Assembly: GCF_035594125.1 (NCBI RefSeq)
Contig: NC_087151.1
Location: 17,762,001 to 17,826,000, forward strand
Length of the DNA: 64,000 nt
DNA from: Scylla paramamosain
Lineage: Eukaryota; Arthropoda; Malacostraca; Decapoda; Portunidae
Direction of reading: 5' to 3'
Shown in pieces: positions 25,576 to 36,662 of this stretch (within the stretch, counting starts at the first letter, position 1; every line of letters begins with the position of its first letter). The translations under genes and the position numbers were made by a program. Below the pieces are notes generated by a model that worked only from the letters and a program-made list of their open reading frames with translations, searched no databases and was not told where the DNA came from.

Positions 25576-25872
25576 TTGAGATTGAGAAAAGTAGAACATG
25601 ATGCAGATCAACCGAGGAAGGAAATGGAAATAATGATGGAAGTGGTAAAATCCCTTCATGAAAAGTTGGAAAGAAATTTAGGAAAGGATGAACAAATATC
25701 CAAGCTGAAAACAGAACTGGAGGAGATAAAAGTGAAAGAACAACAAAATACTAAGAAAAATGAGGAATTACAAAACAACATGGAAAAAGTAATGAAAGAA
25801 AATAAAGATTTGAAAGCAGAGCTAGTGAAAGGTGAAAAGAGGGTGAGAGAGGGAGTCATGGATGAAATGTAA
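25576..25872 (+). pseudogene. LINE-A copy 3 ORF1 coiled-coil segment
   Basis: A 98-residue Lys/Glu-rich frame (LHEKLERNLGKDEQISKLK ... NNMEKVMKENKDLKAELVKGE) with heptad-like spacing, as expected for the trimerising coiled coil of a LINE ORF1 protein, the RNA chaperone of the retrotransposition particle. It stops early at 25870 and no RNA-binding part follows in frame. Confidence 0.6.
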
Positions 25873-26084
25873 GGCTGGAAAATCGAAAATGATAAATCAA
25901 ATGTTGACTTCAAGTAACAGAACAGGAAGTAGAAAGAAAGAAGGAAGTAGAAAGGACTACATTTTTTTTAAAGTTCTGGGAGACATTTTAAAGTTCTGGG
26001 AGACAGAGTGAAGAAATGGTACATAAAGGAAAAGAAATAAATGAGAATAAGATAGAAAAAATAGTAAAAATGAAGGACTGAATG

Positions 26085-26620
26085 TGATGTATACAAACAT
26101 TGATGGATTGATACACAGAAAACTGGAATTACAAGACTATTTAAAAGAAAAATCTGAAGGATAGTCATTAATAAATAATAATGGATTGATACACAGAAAA
26201 CTGGAATTACAAGACTATTTAAAAGAAAAATCTGAAGGATAGTCATTAATAATAACTACAATGTATGGAGAAGAGACTGGATTGGTAAAGGAGGGAGAGG
26301 TGTAATGATAATGACAAGAAAAGAGATGAAGACAAAAATAATGAAATATGGGGAAGGAAAAGCAGAAATAGTGAGTGTTAACTTGGAGGATAATAATGGA
26401 GAAATACTGGTGTTAATAACAACCTATGTACCACCCAAAAAAAATTCTTGGAGCAAGGAAGACTTTCAGAAAATAATAGAAAATACCATTCAATGCTTGA
26501 GAACATTAATCAAAAGTAATAAAAGATTGGTTGGTGATTTCAATTGCAAAGAAGTAAATTGGGAAGCATTTGAGAATCATACAAAGAAAACAGGAGAAAC
26601 TATGGGAAAGCAAATATAGA
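26085..26620 (+). pseudogene. LINE-A copy 3 endonuclease domain
   Basis: Remains of the apurinic-like (EEP) endonuclease that nicks the target DNA. Visible parts are GLIHRKLELQDYLKEKSEG, a broken GG-rich strand, and the frame 26305-26619 with VSVNLEDNNGEILVLITTYV, PPKKNSWSKEDFQKIIENT and VGDFNCKEVNWEAFE. The GDFN motif is intact; the N-terminal catalytic Glu region is lost at the duplication. Confidence 0.75.
26104..26258 (+). repeat. 78-bp tandem duplication in LINE-A copy 3
   Basis: The block starting tggattgatacacagaaaac occurs at 26104 and again at 26182, twice encoding the start of the endonuclease (GLIHRKLELQDYLKEKSEG). A 20-bp block (attttaaagttctgggagac) is likewise duplicated just upstream, near 25965-26005. 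Confidence 0.9.
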
Positions 26621-27149
26621 TGATCTTAAGAAACTTTATGAAGAAAAGGACTGGAAAAAGCTGAAAAGAGCATATGATATGCAAGATAAGTATGACATTT
26701 TTATGAAACTATATGAGGCAGGAGTGATTAAATATGTCCCACTATACAAACCTAAAGAAAAGGAAAACAGGTGTGGTTCAATGCAAGATGTGCAAGTGCA
26801 AGGAAAAAAAAAAAACAAAGCATGGATAAGAATGAAAAGAAATTGAAACCAAAAAAAATAAAGAAGACTTTAGGATAGCAAGAAATGAATATGTGAAAAT
26901 AAGAAGAGAGGAAGAGAAAGGATATGAAAAAATATAGTTGAAAAGTGCAATGACAAACCAAAACTGTTCTACAGATTCATAAATGGAAAAAATTAAACCA
27001 AAAGAAAAAACTAGAAAAGTTGAAAGATGGAAATTAAACGTATGAAAACCCAAATGACATGAGTGAATTGCTAAACAAAAAAGTTTCAACAAGTTTTCAC
27101 AGAAGAATCAGAATTTAAAGAACCATGAGATGAGAAGGCAAAAAAGCAA

Positions 27150-28420
27150 ATGTAGGAAATTACAGTAATCAAAAAAGTTTATAAAGTGATGGAGAAACTG
27201 GAAGAGAGAAAAGTAACAGGACTAGGTTTCATTTTAAAAGAGTGCAGGAAACAATTAATTGAACCAGTATATGACATAATAAAGTGCTCAATATCAACTG
27301 GAAGAGTGCCTAAGGAATGGAGGAGAGCAGACATAGTGCCAACTTATGAAATTGGAAAGAAAAAAGAACCAATAAACTATAGAACAGTATCAATGACCAG
27401 CATAGTATGTAAGATCTGTGAAAAAAAGTGATAAAGAAGCAGTGGACAAAATTTCTAGAAAAACATGATATAATAGAAAAACAGTGTGGCTTTAGACTAT
27501 AACAAATCTGATGAGCTTCTATTGGAGAGTGACTGATATAACACAAGAGAGGGATGGATGGGTAGTCTGTGTGCATTTAGATCTGAAAAAAGCTTTCAAC
27601 AAAGTTTCCCACAACAGGCTATTATGGAAGCTAGAAAATATAGCATTAAAAAAAAAAGATGGAAAATTACTTAAAGGGAAGAGAAATAAGAATGGTAGTA
27701 AAAGATATAAAAACAAAATGGAGAAAAGTAGATAGTGGAGTACCACAAGAATCAGTGCTGGCACTGATCTATATAAATGATATGCCTGAAGGAGTAAAGA
27801 GTTACATGAGTTTGTTTGCAGACGATGCAAAATTACAAAGACATACAAGCAACAACAAAGATTGCGAAATTCTACTACAGGATTTGAATAAAATTTTTGA
27901 CTGGAGTAAGAAATGGGAAAAAAGTGAAGAGACCAAAATGGAGATATAAAATGGGAAATGGGGAAATAATAAAAGTACAAGAAAAGAAAGACCTGGGAGT
28001 AATAATACAGGATAGAAGAGAATTGAAGAAGCATGTAGAAAAGATATTCAGAGATACATATAGATTGGTGAGAAATATTGGAACAGCATTCCACTACATG
28101 GATAAAGATATGATGAGGAAGATAATTACCACTGTGATTTGATGAAAGGTGGAATATGCTCAATCAGTGTGGTCTCCCCACAAGAAGAAATATGTCAAAA
28201 ACTAGAAAGGATACAAAGGATAACAACAATGATGGCTTCAGTATTGAAAGAATTAATACGTGAAGACAGGTTAAAGGAAATGAATTTGCCAACACTGGAA
28301 CAAAGAAGAGAACAGGGGGATTTAATACTGATTTATAAATTGTGGAATAAAGTGGAAGAAATTGATAATGAAAAACTACTGCTAAGAGAAGTAGAAAATA
28401 CCAGATACACATGAAGCCAC
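27150..28420 (+). pseudogene. LINE-A copy 3 reverse transcriptase
   Basis: Fragments in shifting frames: KVTGLGFILKECRKQLIEPV, VPKEWRRADIVPTYEIGKK and NYRTVSMTSIVCKICEK (27186-27431), CVHLDLKKAFNKVSHNRLLWKLE (27511-), SGVPQESVLALIYINDM with the palm SLFADDAKLQR near 27807 (27659-27949), then KKDLGVIIQDRRELKKHVEKIF and LEQRREQGDLILIYKLWN near 28330. Compared with other copies, GPDG and part of the palm are lost. Dead. Confidence 0.8.
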
Positions 28421-28540
28421 AGTAAAAACTAAGAAAAGGAAAATGTTTGAATAACATAAAGAAATATAGTTTCCTACAGAGAAATATAGACCACATGAGT
28501 GTAGCTCAGGCTCTGTTAATTACAACTAGGTAAACTAGGT

Positions 28541-28542
<2 letters not shown>

Positions 28543-28616
<74 letters not shown>
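28543..28616. repeat. (AC)n between LINE-A copies 3 and 4
   Basis: 37 uninterrupted AC units. It follows the doubled 3' end of copy 3, and the first base after it (28617) is the presumed 5' end of full-length copy 4. Confidence 0.98.
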
Positions 28617-28618
<2 letters not shown>

Positions 28619-28784
28619 GTCATGGCGAACAGAGAAGTCAACGCAAACAGGCGCTCCTAAAAATCCAACCATCTATGTTGCTGAGAGCTGCCCTAGTGGA
28701 AATACAGATGTGAAAGTTCACACTGGTTCTACTCGTTGCTGTCCCATCTCCAAGTGTTTTGTAGAAGGCAGTTAAATTGTTATA

Positions 28785-29553
28785 ATGAGCGGTGAAGAGG
28801 GGGCTACTTCGGTCCCCACTATGTTGTTTACACCAACGGGGACCGTCCCGAAGGTGAGACAGAGAGACTTCTTGGGATTTTGGGAAGAGGACCAAAGGGT
28901 CGGGGAAGCAATGACAAGAAGGAGAATTATCACACTTCAAACCAAAATGAAGGAAATGAAGGATAGATTTGACAAGATGGAGAAGATGGTTGAAATTTTG
29001 ATCACCAAGAAAGGGGTGTGGAAAGGTGCATACGACGATCTACATAAAAAAACTAATGTTACATGAAAAGAAAGCAATGGAATATGAAGGCAAAGTGGAA
29101 AAGTTAAATGTAAGACAGGAAAATTGGAAGAAAGAACAAGAGAAAGAAAAGATTGATTTTAGGAAAATTGTGGAGGAACAAAGGCAAATGACACAAAGCT
29201 AACAGAAAAAGTTGTTCAAGTTATAAAACAGAAAGAAAACTTGGTGAGAGACACTGTGGATAAGAAAAAAAACTATTGTGGTATTCAGCCTGAAGGAAGA
29301 GTGTACACCTCAGTGGACTGAAATAGAAAAGAGGGAAAAGATATGTGTGGAAAAATTAGTGGGGACATTACAAGAAGAAAAAGAGCTAACTGGAGAGATC
29401 AAAGAAATTAAAAGATTGGGTAGATATGTTGAGGGTGGACAGCGTCCTATGAAAATAAGGTTTAGGTCACAAGTAGTAGCTGAAGAAATACTGAGTAAAT
29501 CCTGGAAACTGGCCAAGGTGGAAAAATACAAACAAGTATGGATAAAAAGATAG
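28785..29553 (+). pseudogene. LINE-A copy 4 ORF1
   Basis: Starts at ATG 28785 (MSGEEGATSVPT). Residues about 45-85 form a Lys/Glu-rich coiled coil (LQTKMKEMKDRFDKMEKMVE). A TGA at 29064 ends this frame, and the coiled coil continues in another (HEKKAMEYEGKVEKLNVRQ). The frame 29278-29553 carries the likely RNA-binding part (LGRYVEGGQRPMKIRFRSQV, AEEILSKSWKLAK), which has a counterpart in the minus-strand element at 60787-61149 (VGKFTGEWHRPISIKFKSQ). The role would be RNA packaging. Confidence 0.65.
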
Positions 29554-29704
29554 AACCAGAGAAGAGAGATACTATAAATGAACTAAGAAAAGAAACAAAT
29601 GAAAAAAAACAGAAAACTATCAGAGTTGGAGAAAAAAAGTTCTTTTGAAGGGTTATGGACATGAGGTTGAGAAAGTGGTACAGGAGGGAAGTAAATGCGG
29701 AAGG

Positions 29705-30747
29705 GGAAGACTAAAAGTAGCATACATGAACATAAATGGACTTGTCAGCAGTGCTGGAACTAGAAGACTATTCAAAAGAGGAGAAACTAGACATCATGGG
29801 AATTGTTGAAACTAAATTTGCAAGTGAAGGGGATATATTAAATATTGGTGAAGGAAAATACAACCTCTGGATGAGAAATAGAAAGAATAAACGGGGAGGA
29901 GGTGTGATGCTTCTAGTTAGGAAGGATTTATTAGTGGAATCTGTCACATATGGGGTGGAGGAGGCAGAAGTATTGAAAATAAGCTCAAGACAGAATATTG
30001 GAAGATACCATAATGTTGTGGTGACTTATGTTTCCCCCTATTCCAACTCTTGGAGAGAGGATGAATATAAGAAAATGCTTGAGGACACGAGGACATGTTT
30101 GGCAGAGCTACTTGAGGAAAATGATGATATACTCCTGATGGGGAACTTTAACTGTAAAGATATCTTTGGAGAATTGGACCACAGAAGGCAGTGAGTCATC
30201 ATGGGGGAACAAGCTACTAGACCTGGTTATTGAAAAATTCCTGACCCAATGGGTTACAGATGACACAAGATTTAGGAGAAATGAAGCACCTTCAAGGCTC
30301 GATCTAATTTTCACCAAGGAAAAAAAAATAGTAGAAGACCTTAAATACATAAAGCCAATAGGAAAAAGTGATCGTATGCTGATTCATTTTACAGTTATGG
30401 ATAATAACCTCAGTATAAGAAAAGAGGACCACAGAAGAGAATGGCTAAACTACAGCAAGACTAACTTTGGAAAACTTAGGAAGTATTTCAGTGAAGTGAA
30501 TTGGAACATAGCTATTCAAAAGGAGGACATAGAGGAAAAATGGACAGCTTTCCTGGACATTTATATTAAGGGAGTAGAGAAATGGGTACCCAAAAAATCA
30601 ATAGAGAACCTTTTCAAAAAGGATTGGTACAACAGGAGATGTGCAACGGCTAGACTGAAGAGAGAAAAAGCATGGAACAAGTGGAGGAAAAACAAGAGAC
30701 TGGACCTGTGGAACAATTACATAAGGAAGAGGAACGAATATGTCTAA
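29705..30747 (+). pseudogene. LINE-A copy 4 ORF2: endonuclease and linker
   Basis: EEP endonuclease motifs in order: KVAYMNINGL near 29716, DIMGIVETKF (catalytic Glu), YNLWMRNRKNKRGGGVMLLV, VVVTYVSPYSNSW, LLMGNFNCKD (GDFN changed to GNFN), then after a shift near 30165 SSWGNKLLDLVIEKF, APSRLDLIFTKE and KPIGKSDRMLIHF (SDH region with His changed to Arg). The linker VEKWVPKKSIENLFKKDWYNRRCATARLKR follows. The frame stops at 30745-30747. Damaged endonuclease. Confidence 0.85.
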
Positions 30748-30786
30748 ACTCGCAGAAATGAGCAAAAAAAATTTGAAAGGAATGTT

Positions 30787-31726
30787 GTGGAGAAATGTAA
30801 AGACCAACCAAAATTATTTTATAAATTCATGAATGGAAAATTAAAGAGTAAAGATGAAATAAGCATGATAAAAGCTGGAGAAGAGACAATGGATGATCCA
30901 GAAGAGGTAGCTGAAGTCTTTAACAGATACTTCCACTCTGTGTTTACTAAGGAAAATTATTTCAGAAGTGAGAGGACAGTATTAGAAAAAGGGACCGACC
31001 TAAAGGAGATTAAAATATCAGTAGATGAAGTAAAGAATATGTTGGAAGACCTGGATGTAAGGAAAGCAATGGGTCCTGATGGTGTCTCAAGTTGGATATT
31101 AAGAGTGTAGCTCACAATTAGTCTCAGCACTGCACAATATAATTAGCACTACCCTGGTAAAAGGTAGAGTACCCATAGATTGGAAACGGGCGGATATTAC
31201 CCCAATCCACAAGACCGGAAGTAAAGAAGATCCATTAAATTATAGACCTGTATCTCTCACAAGTGTGGTGGCGAAGATTCGTGAAAAGATTATCAAGAAC
31301 AGATGGGTGAAATATCTAGAAGACAACAAGGTGATAACAGAGAAAAAGTTTGGTTTCAGAAAAGGAATATCTTGTGTTATGAATTTGATAAGCTTCTACT
31401 CAAGAGTAATACATATGGTACAAGAGAGAGATGGATGGGCCGACTGCATATACTTAGATCTGAGAAAAGCATTCGATAAAGTTCCACACAGAAGACTAAT
31501 ATGGAAATTGGAAAAAAAATTGGAGGACTCGGTGGATCACTGTTAAAGTGGATAACTGACTTTTTGACAAACAGAGAAATGAGGACAGTAATTAAAGGCA
31601 GCAGGTCGAAATGGGGAATGCTAATAAGTGGAGTCCCAAAAGGTTTGGTACTTACACCTATTATGTTTACATATGACAGAAGGTGTAGAAAGTTACATGA
31701 ACCTTTTCGCTAAAGATGCTAAGATT
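30787..31726 (+). pseudogene. LINE-A copy 4 ORF2: reverse transcriptase, N-terminal half
   Basis: Reads LFYKFMNGKLKSKDEISM, NRYFHSVFTKENYF, DLDVRKAMGPDGVSSWIL, then after a shift the frame 31265-31546 (VKYLEDNKVITEKKFGFRKGI, DCIYLDLRKAFDKVPHRRL). Just before the interruption the palm reads NLFAKDAK where related copies have LFADDAK, so one catalytic Asp was lost; about 11 bp are also missing upstream near 31672. The reading stops at the DIRS junction. Confidence 0.85.
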
Positions 31727-31803
31727 TTACTTCGGCAAATCACTTGTCTGCTAGATGGTGCCGTTCACATGAGATACACTACACTTCGCCACACAGTCAG
31801 TTA
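31724..31803 (+). repeat. DIRS left terminal repeat
   Basis: The inner part (31747-31803; starts tctgctagatggt, then catgagatacactacacttc) is the inverse of 36922-36975 with few differences. The outer 51 bp (31724-31774) are the exact complement of ICR positions 36663-36713. Confidence 0.9.
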
Positions 31804-31923
31804 CTACGCAGACACCACACAAGTCGGACATCGGTCCTGCCTCCTGTTCTGTTGTTACGACTTCTGTTATCGAGGAGTGATAGGAATATTACAGTTTTCT
31901 TTTTTGGATTGTGTATTATGATT

Positions 31924-32162
31924 TCCATTACCTGTTATAAGGGTGGAATATTGTCTTTAGTTATCCGTTACCTGATTATAGGGCGGAGTATTGCCTATGG
32001 ATGTCCGTTACCTGATAAGGGCGGAGTGTTGCCTATTTGAATCCGTTACCTGATTTAAGGGCGGATTATGGACTATAAATATCCGTTACCTTGTATAAGG
32101 GCGGATTATTGGTTATATGATATCCGTTACTTGGTATAAGGTGGATTATTGGCAAATATTTT
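31924..32162 (+). repeat. Six tandem 40-bp units in the DIRS leader
   Basis: Units start at 31924, 31964, 32004, 32042, 32082 and 32123, each beginning tccRttac and containing a taagggYgga block. Located between the left repeat and gag. Function unknown; a promoter or RNA-structure role is only a guess. Confidence 0.9.
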
Positions 32163-32417
32163 ATGCTATATATATATAACAATATTTGGGCACTCTCGTG
32201 AGCCGACATAGGTGCGAGATGGTTCCATCTTGTTACCCATTATTGGGGCAAGAGGAATATTGCCTTATTTACAAGCCTGGGGGCATTTGACTTCCCAGAT
32301 TACTATAAGGAAGGAGTTTTTGATTTAAAATTACCCTGTGTGTGAGGTTAAGGCACCCGTGGGGTTATAAAAGGAACTGCTGTTAAAAGGGGTGGCATCT
32401 TGTTAACATTAGCCGCC

Positions 32418-33627
32418 ATGTCTAGGACGCCTTCTGATGCTTGCCCCAGTCCTGAGAGATTCAGAACTACCAGCATGCCACGCACCTCAGCTAAGGTAAA
32501 GGAATTATACAAGGGGAGTAAACATGAAGAAAGATCCAGATCTAAGAGCCGTTCTACTCGTCATGAGAGGTTAAGTTACTCTCGGTCACTTTCCCCTTCT
32601 CCAAAATACGCTGGTGAAGACAGCACTGCGCCTTCTTTGGGCATGATTATGGATGCTTTGACTGAGTTGAGGAAAGACATGGACAAGCTTAAGAAGGAAA
32701 ATGGGGCTGTGAAGTCAAAAGCAGTTCATAACAATGCTCCCCTATAGGTGTCAAATAATACTTTGATGCCTGATTCTCAGGAATCACAGGCAGGATTTTC
32801 TGGATTTAGAACTCCACTGAGGGAGGACAGTGATGAGGAAGAGGAAATCCAGAGGGATGTTCCTCATGATAGTATATTTTTACAAGGTGCTAAGAATTAT
32901 GGACCTACAGAAACTGTCTCAAAAGAACTTGACAAGGAAATTGCTGCAATGGTGAACCACCTGTTTATTAATGGCATGAGGCAGGAAGATTACAAAGCCA
33001 TTGTAGAGGATGAGGTGACATTTAGACCAAATAACTGCCATGCATTAACTCAAATGGATTGCAACCCACAGGTCCTGGATGTACTGCCTGCAGAGGCAAA
33101 GAAGGCAGACTTCCGCTTAAGGGAAGTGGGAAAAAGATATTACCAAGGCAGCTACTATTGTTGTAAAGTCGCTTACTGTGCTAGACAAGGTGGCACGTGA
33201 TGAAGAGCACCAAATTATTGCAAATGAGGTGGCCATGCTCAATGGTGCATTGGCATTATTGGGTAATGCCCACTACAGAAATAACTTGAACAGGCGACAT
33301 ATCATAAAGAGGGACATTAATCCCAAATATTCTCATTTGTGTGCTGACAAGGCTCCCATGACGGGTCTATTGTTTGGGGATGACCTGTCACAAGCCAACA
33401 GAAATATTGAGGAGGCAGAAAGGCTGAAAACCAAATTCACTTTTAGAAGCCTACATCTTGGACTGCAAGCAGTGGCAGATTTGGTGGAGGTAAACAATGT
33501 AACTTTTTTGCCAATGCCTCCTCCTATGGATTCCCATCCAGATAGCTGTATGGTTTTCGCAGGTTGCCCTCCAGTGGTGAACACAGGCGCTCCTACCCTG
33601 CTCAAGCTTGGACAACAAAAAACGTGA
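32418..33627 (+). pseudogene. DIRS gag-like ORF1
   Basis: ATG 32418 has a strong GCCGCC context. The N-terminus is Ser/Arg-rich (RSRSKSRSTRHERLSYSRSLS), then a short coiled segment (LTELRKDMDKLKKE). An in-frame TAG lies at 32745-32747; the frame continues to 33200, shifts near 33130, and resumes with KAATIVVKSLTVLDKVARDE. The C-terminal part, GNAHYRNNLNRRHIIKRDINPKY ... LLFGDDLSQ, matches the conserved end of DIRS Gag-like proteins (family knowledge). It would form the nucleoprotein particle. Confidence 0.75.
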
Positions 33628-34524
33628 GAGGCCGGGGTCAACATAACCCCCGGCGTTAACCCAGGTGAAAGAACAATTTGAGGCTGGGCAACTTCACAAG
33701 TTTATCAATAAATGGCGTGTGATTACAAGTGACCTGTTCATTTTGGATATGGTGGAACATTGTCATCTGAATATAGATGAAGCTAATATTGGATATTTAT
33801 TTAGAGAGGATATACAGTATGTCTTTAGTGAGGAAGATAAACTGATTATGCATTAGGAGGTTAAAAAATTGTTAGAGATAAAGGCCATCATAGAGACACA
33901 TGGACAGGATCAACAAATACTTTCACCAGTTTTTCTGAGGAAGAATAAGACGGGGGATTATAGGATGGTGTTAAATCTTGAAAACTGAACAGGCATGTAG
34001 AATATACTCATTTTAAAATGGAAAATTTTGAACAAGTATTACAGTTGCTTAGTCAAGGAGATTATATGGCTTCTATAGACCTTAAGAAAGCCTATTATTC
34101 AGTAAAAATTGCAGAAGAACAACAAAAATATCTGTGTTTTAGATGGTTGGATAAGATTTACCAGTTCACATGTCTACCTAACGGGTTTTCGGATGGTCCT
34201 CGTCTATTTACAAAACTTCTGAAGCCAGTTTTCTCTACACTTAGGCATAAAAGCCACAACATCACTAGTTATATTGATGATACGCTTCTGTATAGTAGCT
34301 CTTTGCTGAGATGTTTTGATTGCATGAATGACAACATTCAGTTGTTGCAGAGTGTAGGTTTCTGCATAAATGTGGAGAAATCTGTTTTCAGTCCCACTAT
34401 GCGTATTGAGTATTTAGGTAACGTGATAGATTTGGTGGCCATGACAGTTACCTTGCCGGCGCGTAGGAGGGATGAGATTATACAGCATTGCTCTCTTTTA
34501 GTCAATAGACAAAGAAAAAATTAG
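33628..34524 (+). pseudogene. DIRS reverse transcriptase
   Basis: Frame 33665-33856 holds the N-terminal region, and after stops the text ILSPVFLRKNKTGDYRMVLNLE gives the first RT block. From ATG 34018: SIDLKKAYYSVKIAEEQQKYL (catalytic Asp), FTCLPNGFSDGPRLFTKLLKP, and the palm TSYIDDTLLYS, where Y-I-DD is usual for this group, then GFCINVEKSVFSPT and IEYLGNVID. Core motifs are intact, but at least two stops and a shift precede them. It copies element RNA into circular DNA. Confidence 0.88.
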
Positions 34525-35470
34525 AATTGTGGCAAGAGTGATTGGCCTGCTGGTGGCAGCAATCCCAGCTGTAGAGATGGGGAAGATGCACTATAGGAGG
34601 ATGGAAAGAGCAAAGATCAAGGCTTTGGAAGAGGCATGTGGAGACTTTAATAGATGGATGAACATTACAGAGGAGATTAGAACAGATTTAAACCGGTGGA
34701 TTAAGGAATTGGAGAATCAAAACAGGAAAATATTCAGAAATGCACCAGATACTGAGTTGTTCACAGATGGTTAAAATCTAGGATGGGCAGGTTGCCAAAA
34801 TAGCATCACTACCAATGGCAGATGGTCCCCTGAAGAGGTGCGTTCGCACATTAATGCGTGAATTATTGGCTATGTTATTCTCATTGAGATCTTTTACACA
34901 TCTCCTTAGAGGTTTACACGTCAGGGTGTTATGTGATAACACCACAGCGATTAATTACGTGAATGAGATGGGAGGTGTTAAGTCAATAGTTTGTGATGAC
35001 ATTAGTAGGAACATCTGGGAATGGTGTCTTAGTAATGGGGTATGGCTGACAGCTTCCCACATACCAGGCAAATGTAACGTCATGGCCAACGAGGCATCAC
35101 GTTACTTTAATGACGGACATGAGTGGCAGCTGAATGAGATGATATTTAAGGAATTGTGTTCTATATTTGAGAATCCTTGTATAGACCTATTCGCTTCATG
35201 TTTGAACAAACAAATGACTCCATTCTGTGCATGGACACCAGATCCAGAGGCTGCATATATTGATGCAGTTACAATTCCGTGGGCTAAATTTAAATTGATT
35301 TACCTCTTTCCTCCCTTCTCTCTGATCTCTAGATGTCTGTAGAAGTTAAGGGAGGAAAAGACCAGAGGATGGATCATAGTGCCACTTTCGCCATCACAAG
35401 CGTGGATGGGGGTGCTCCTTCGGATGCTAGTAGACGACCCTCGGGTCATACAGAGAAGGAAAAATGTGCT
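34525..35470 (+). pseudogene. DIRS RNase H and C-terminal extension
   Basis: Connection text ARVIGLLVAAIPAVEMGKMHYR leads to ELFTDG followed by TAA at 34772; past the stop the frame reads NLGWAGCQNSITTNGRWSPEE, as in RNase H. The frame 34815-35342 contains RELLAMLFSLRSFTHLL, VRVLCDNTTAINYVNEMGG, ASHIPGKCNVMANEASR, then CIDLFASCLNKQM and WTPDPEAAYIDAVTIPW with FPPF. That last part corresponds to the conserved region after RNase H in DIRS elements; whether it is the methyltransferase-like domain reported for some members cannot be decided by eye. Confidence 0.82.
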
Positions 35471-35527
35471 AAGGCATCCGTCAACTGCTGAGGAACACCC
35501 AATAATGAAACACACAAATTTGATGGC

Positions 35528-36515
35528 TTGTCAGTTGTCCGGAAACAATTTGGAGAATGTGGCATATCTAAAGAAGGTACGGAAATCATTATGGTCTCTT
35601 GGAAACCAGCAACAGGTAGACAATACAACACTCACATCAAGAGGTGGACACTCTTTTGTAGTAGAGGGAACATTAATCCCATTGCACCATCTATAGCAGA
35701 TATATTAAACTTTGTCTCATAACTTTCAAAGGAATGTGGGTTATGAAAGCATTAACACGGCGAGAGGGACTCTATCTGCAATAGGAATTATGGTGGAAGG
35801 CTGCAGAGCGGGCAATCACCCACTTGTCAACAGATTTCTGCGGGGAGTCTTCAACTTATGCCCTTCTACACCCAGGTATGCAACGACCTGGGATGTGAAA
35901 CTTGTATTACAAAAGATAAGACTCATGGAACCACTACACAGCCTAACACTGAAAGACTTATCGCTAAAAATGGTGATGCTGATGGCAATGACACAAGCAG
36001 CCAGGATCCAAACTTTGCACTTATTGTTGGTGAATATGGCATTTGGAGAAGAATCTGTTTCAGTTTTGTTAGGTAACATCAAGCAATGCAGGCCAAAATT
36101 TAATGTTCGTACTATTGTATTTAAAGCTTATCCTCAGGATTACAGATTGTGTGTAGTTAAGGCTATGAAAGAATATATAGAAAGAACTGAGAGCCTAAGG
36201 ACAGAATCTGGAAATGCAGATGGGAGACTACTCATAAGTTATATAAAACCTCATAGGGGTGTTTCTAAGGACATGGTGGCAAGGTGGCTTAAGACCATGT
36301 TATGTAAGTGTGGGATTTATACCAAGAGGTACACAGCAGGTAGTATTAGACCTGTGTCAGTGTCTAAGGCCAAGGCACTGGATGTGCCTATTGTCACCAT
36401 CATGGCAAAAGCTGGTTGGACGCAGGAAGCCACATTTGCTAAATATTATAATAAGGATATAGAAGGGGAAATAGACCCTTTTTCAAGAAGCAGTGCCAGG
36501 CTCAGTATAATGTAA
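35528..36515 (+). pseudogene. DIRS tyrosine recombinase
   Basis: N-terminal SAM-like part at 35528-35722 (FGECGISKEGTEIIMVSWKP, TGRQYNTHIKRWTLFCSRGN), a TAA/frameshift at about 35720, then a 267-codon frame. Catalytic boxes: first Arg in MTQAARIQTLHLL; box II is YTAGSIRPVSVSKAKAL, where the usual H-x-x-R has Gly in place of His; then IMAKAGWTQEATFAKYYNK with the likely nucleophilic Tyr. In DIRS this enzyme integrates the circular cDNA by site-specific-type recombination. The His loss and frameshift suggest this copy is inactive. Confidence 0.87.
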
Positions 36516-36662
36516 GGTTTGAAATGTTATCAGCACTAAAAATCATGTTCTATTTTCATATATGACAATGGGGTTTTTGTAATAGGAACTTTTATTTACA
36601 CCTATTTACAAAATGTGAAATTTGACAGAACCCTTTACATATAACACCCACATGACTTTAAA
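36516..36662. other. DIRS 3' spacer
   Basis: Non-coding DNA between the recombinase stop and the internal complementary region; no motif noted. Confidence 0.6.

Larger units (their letters stand above)
25440..28542 (+). mobile_element. LINE-A copy 3, near full length but decayed
   Basis: Contains all parts of a LINE: ORF1 coiled coil, endonuclease, RT and the 3' terminus. The terminus is CAACTAGGTAAACTAGGTAAA at 28523-28543, i.e. the end motif is partly doubled. Many frameshifts and stops. It belongs to a different subfamily from copies 2 and 4, judging by its protein text. Confidence 0.85.
28617..31726 (+). mobile_element. LINE-A copy 4, 5' part (full-length start)
   Basis: The most complete LINE-A: a 5' UTR of about 170 bp, ORF1 from ATG 28785, endonuclease, linker and RT up to the palm, where a DIRS element interrupts it. 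The remainder is at 37040-37736. Its 5' end directly abuts the (AC)n tail of copy 3. Confidence 0.85.

Noticed and set aside
25656..25913. Minus-strand Ser/Phe-rich frames opposite LINE-A ORF1 and ORF2 (also 24678-25058, 27519-28163, 38706-39023)
   Set aside because: They are antisense shadows of A-rich LINE coding strands.
31924..32162. CRISPR-like regular array
   Set aside because: The 40-bp units are contiguous tandem repeats without unique spacers, inside a DIRS element of an animal genome.
35858..36076. Alternative frames inside the recombinase region
   Set aside because: The overlapping frame 35712-36515 holds the tyrosine recombinase motifs.
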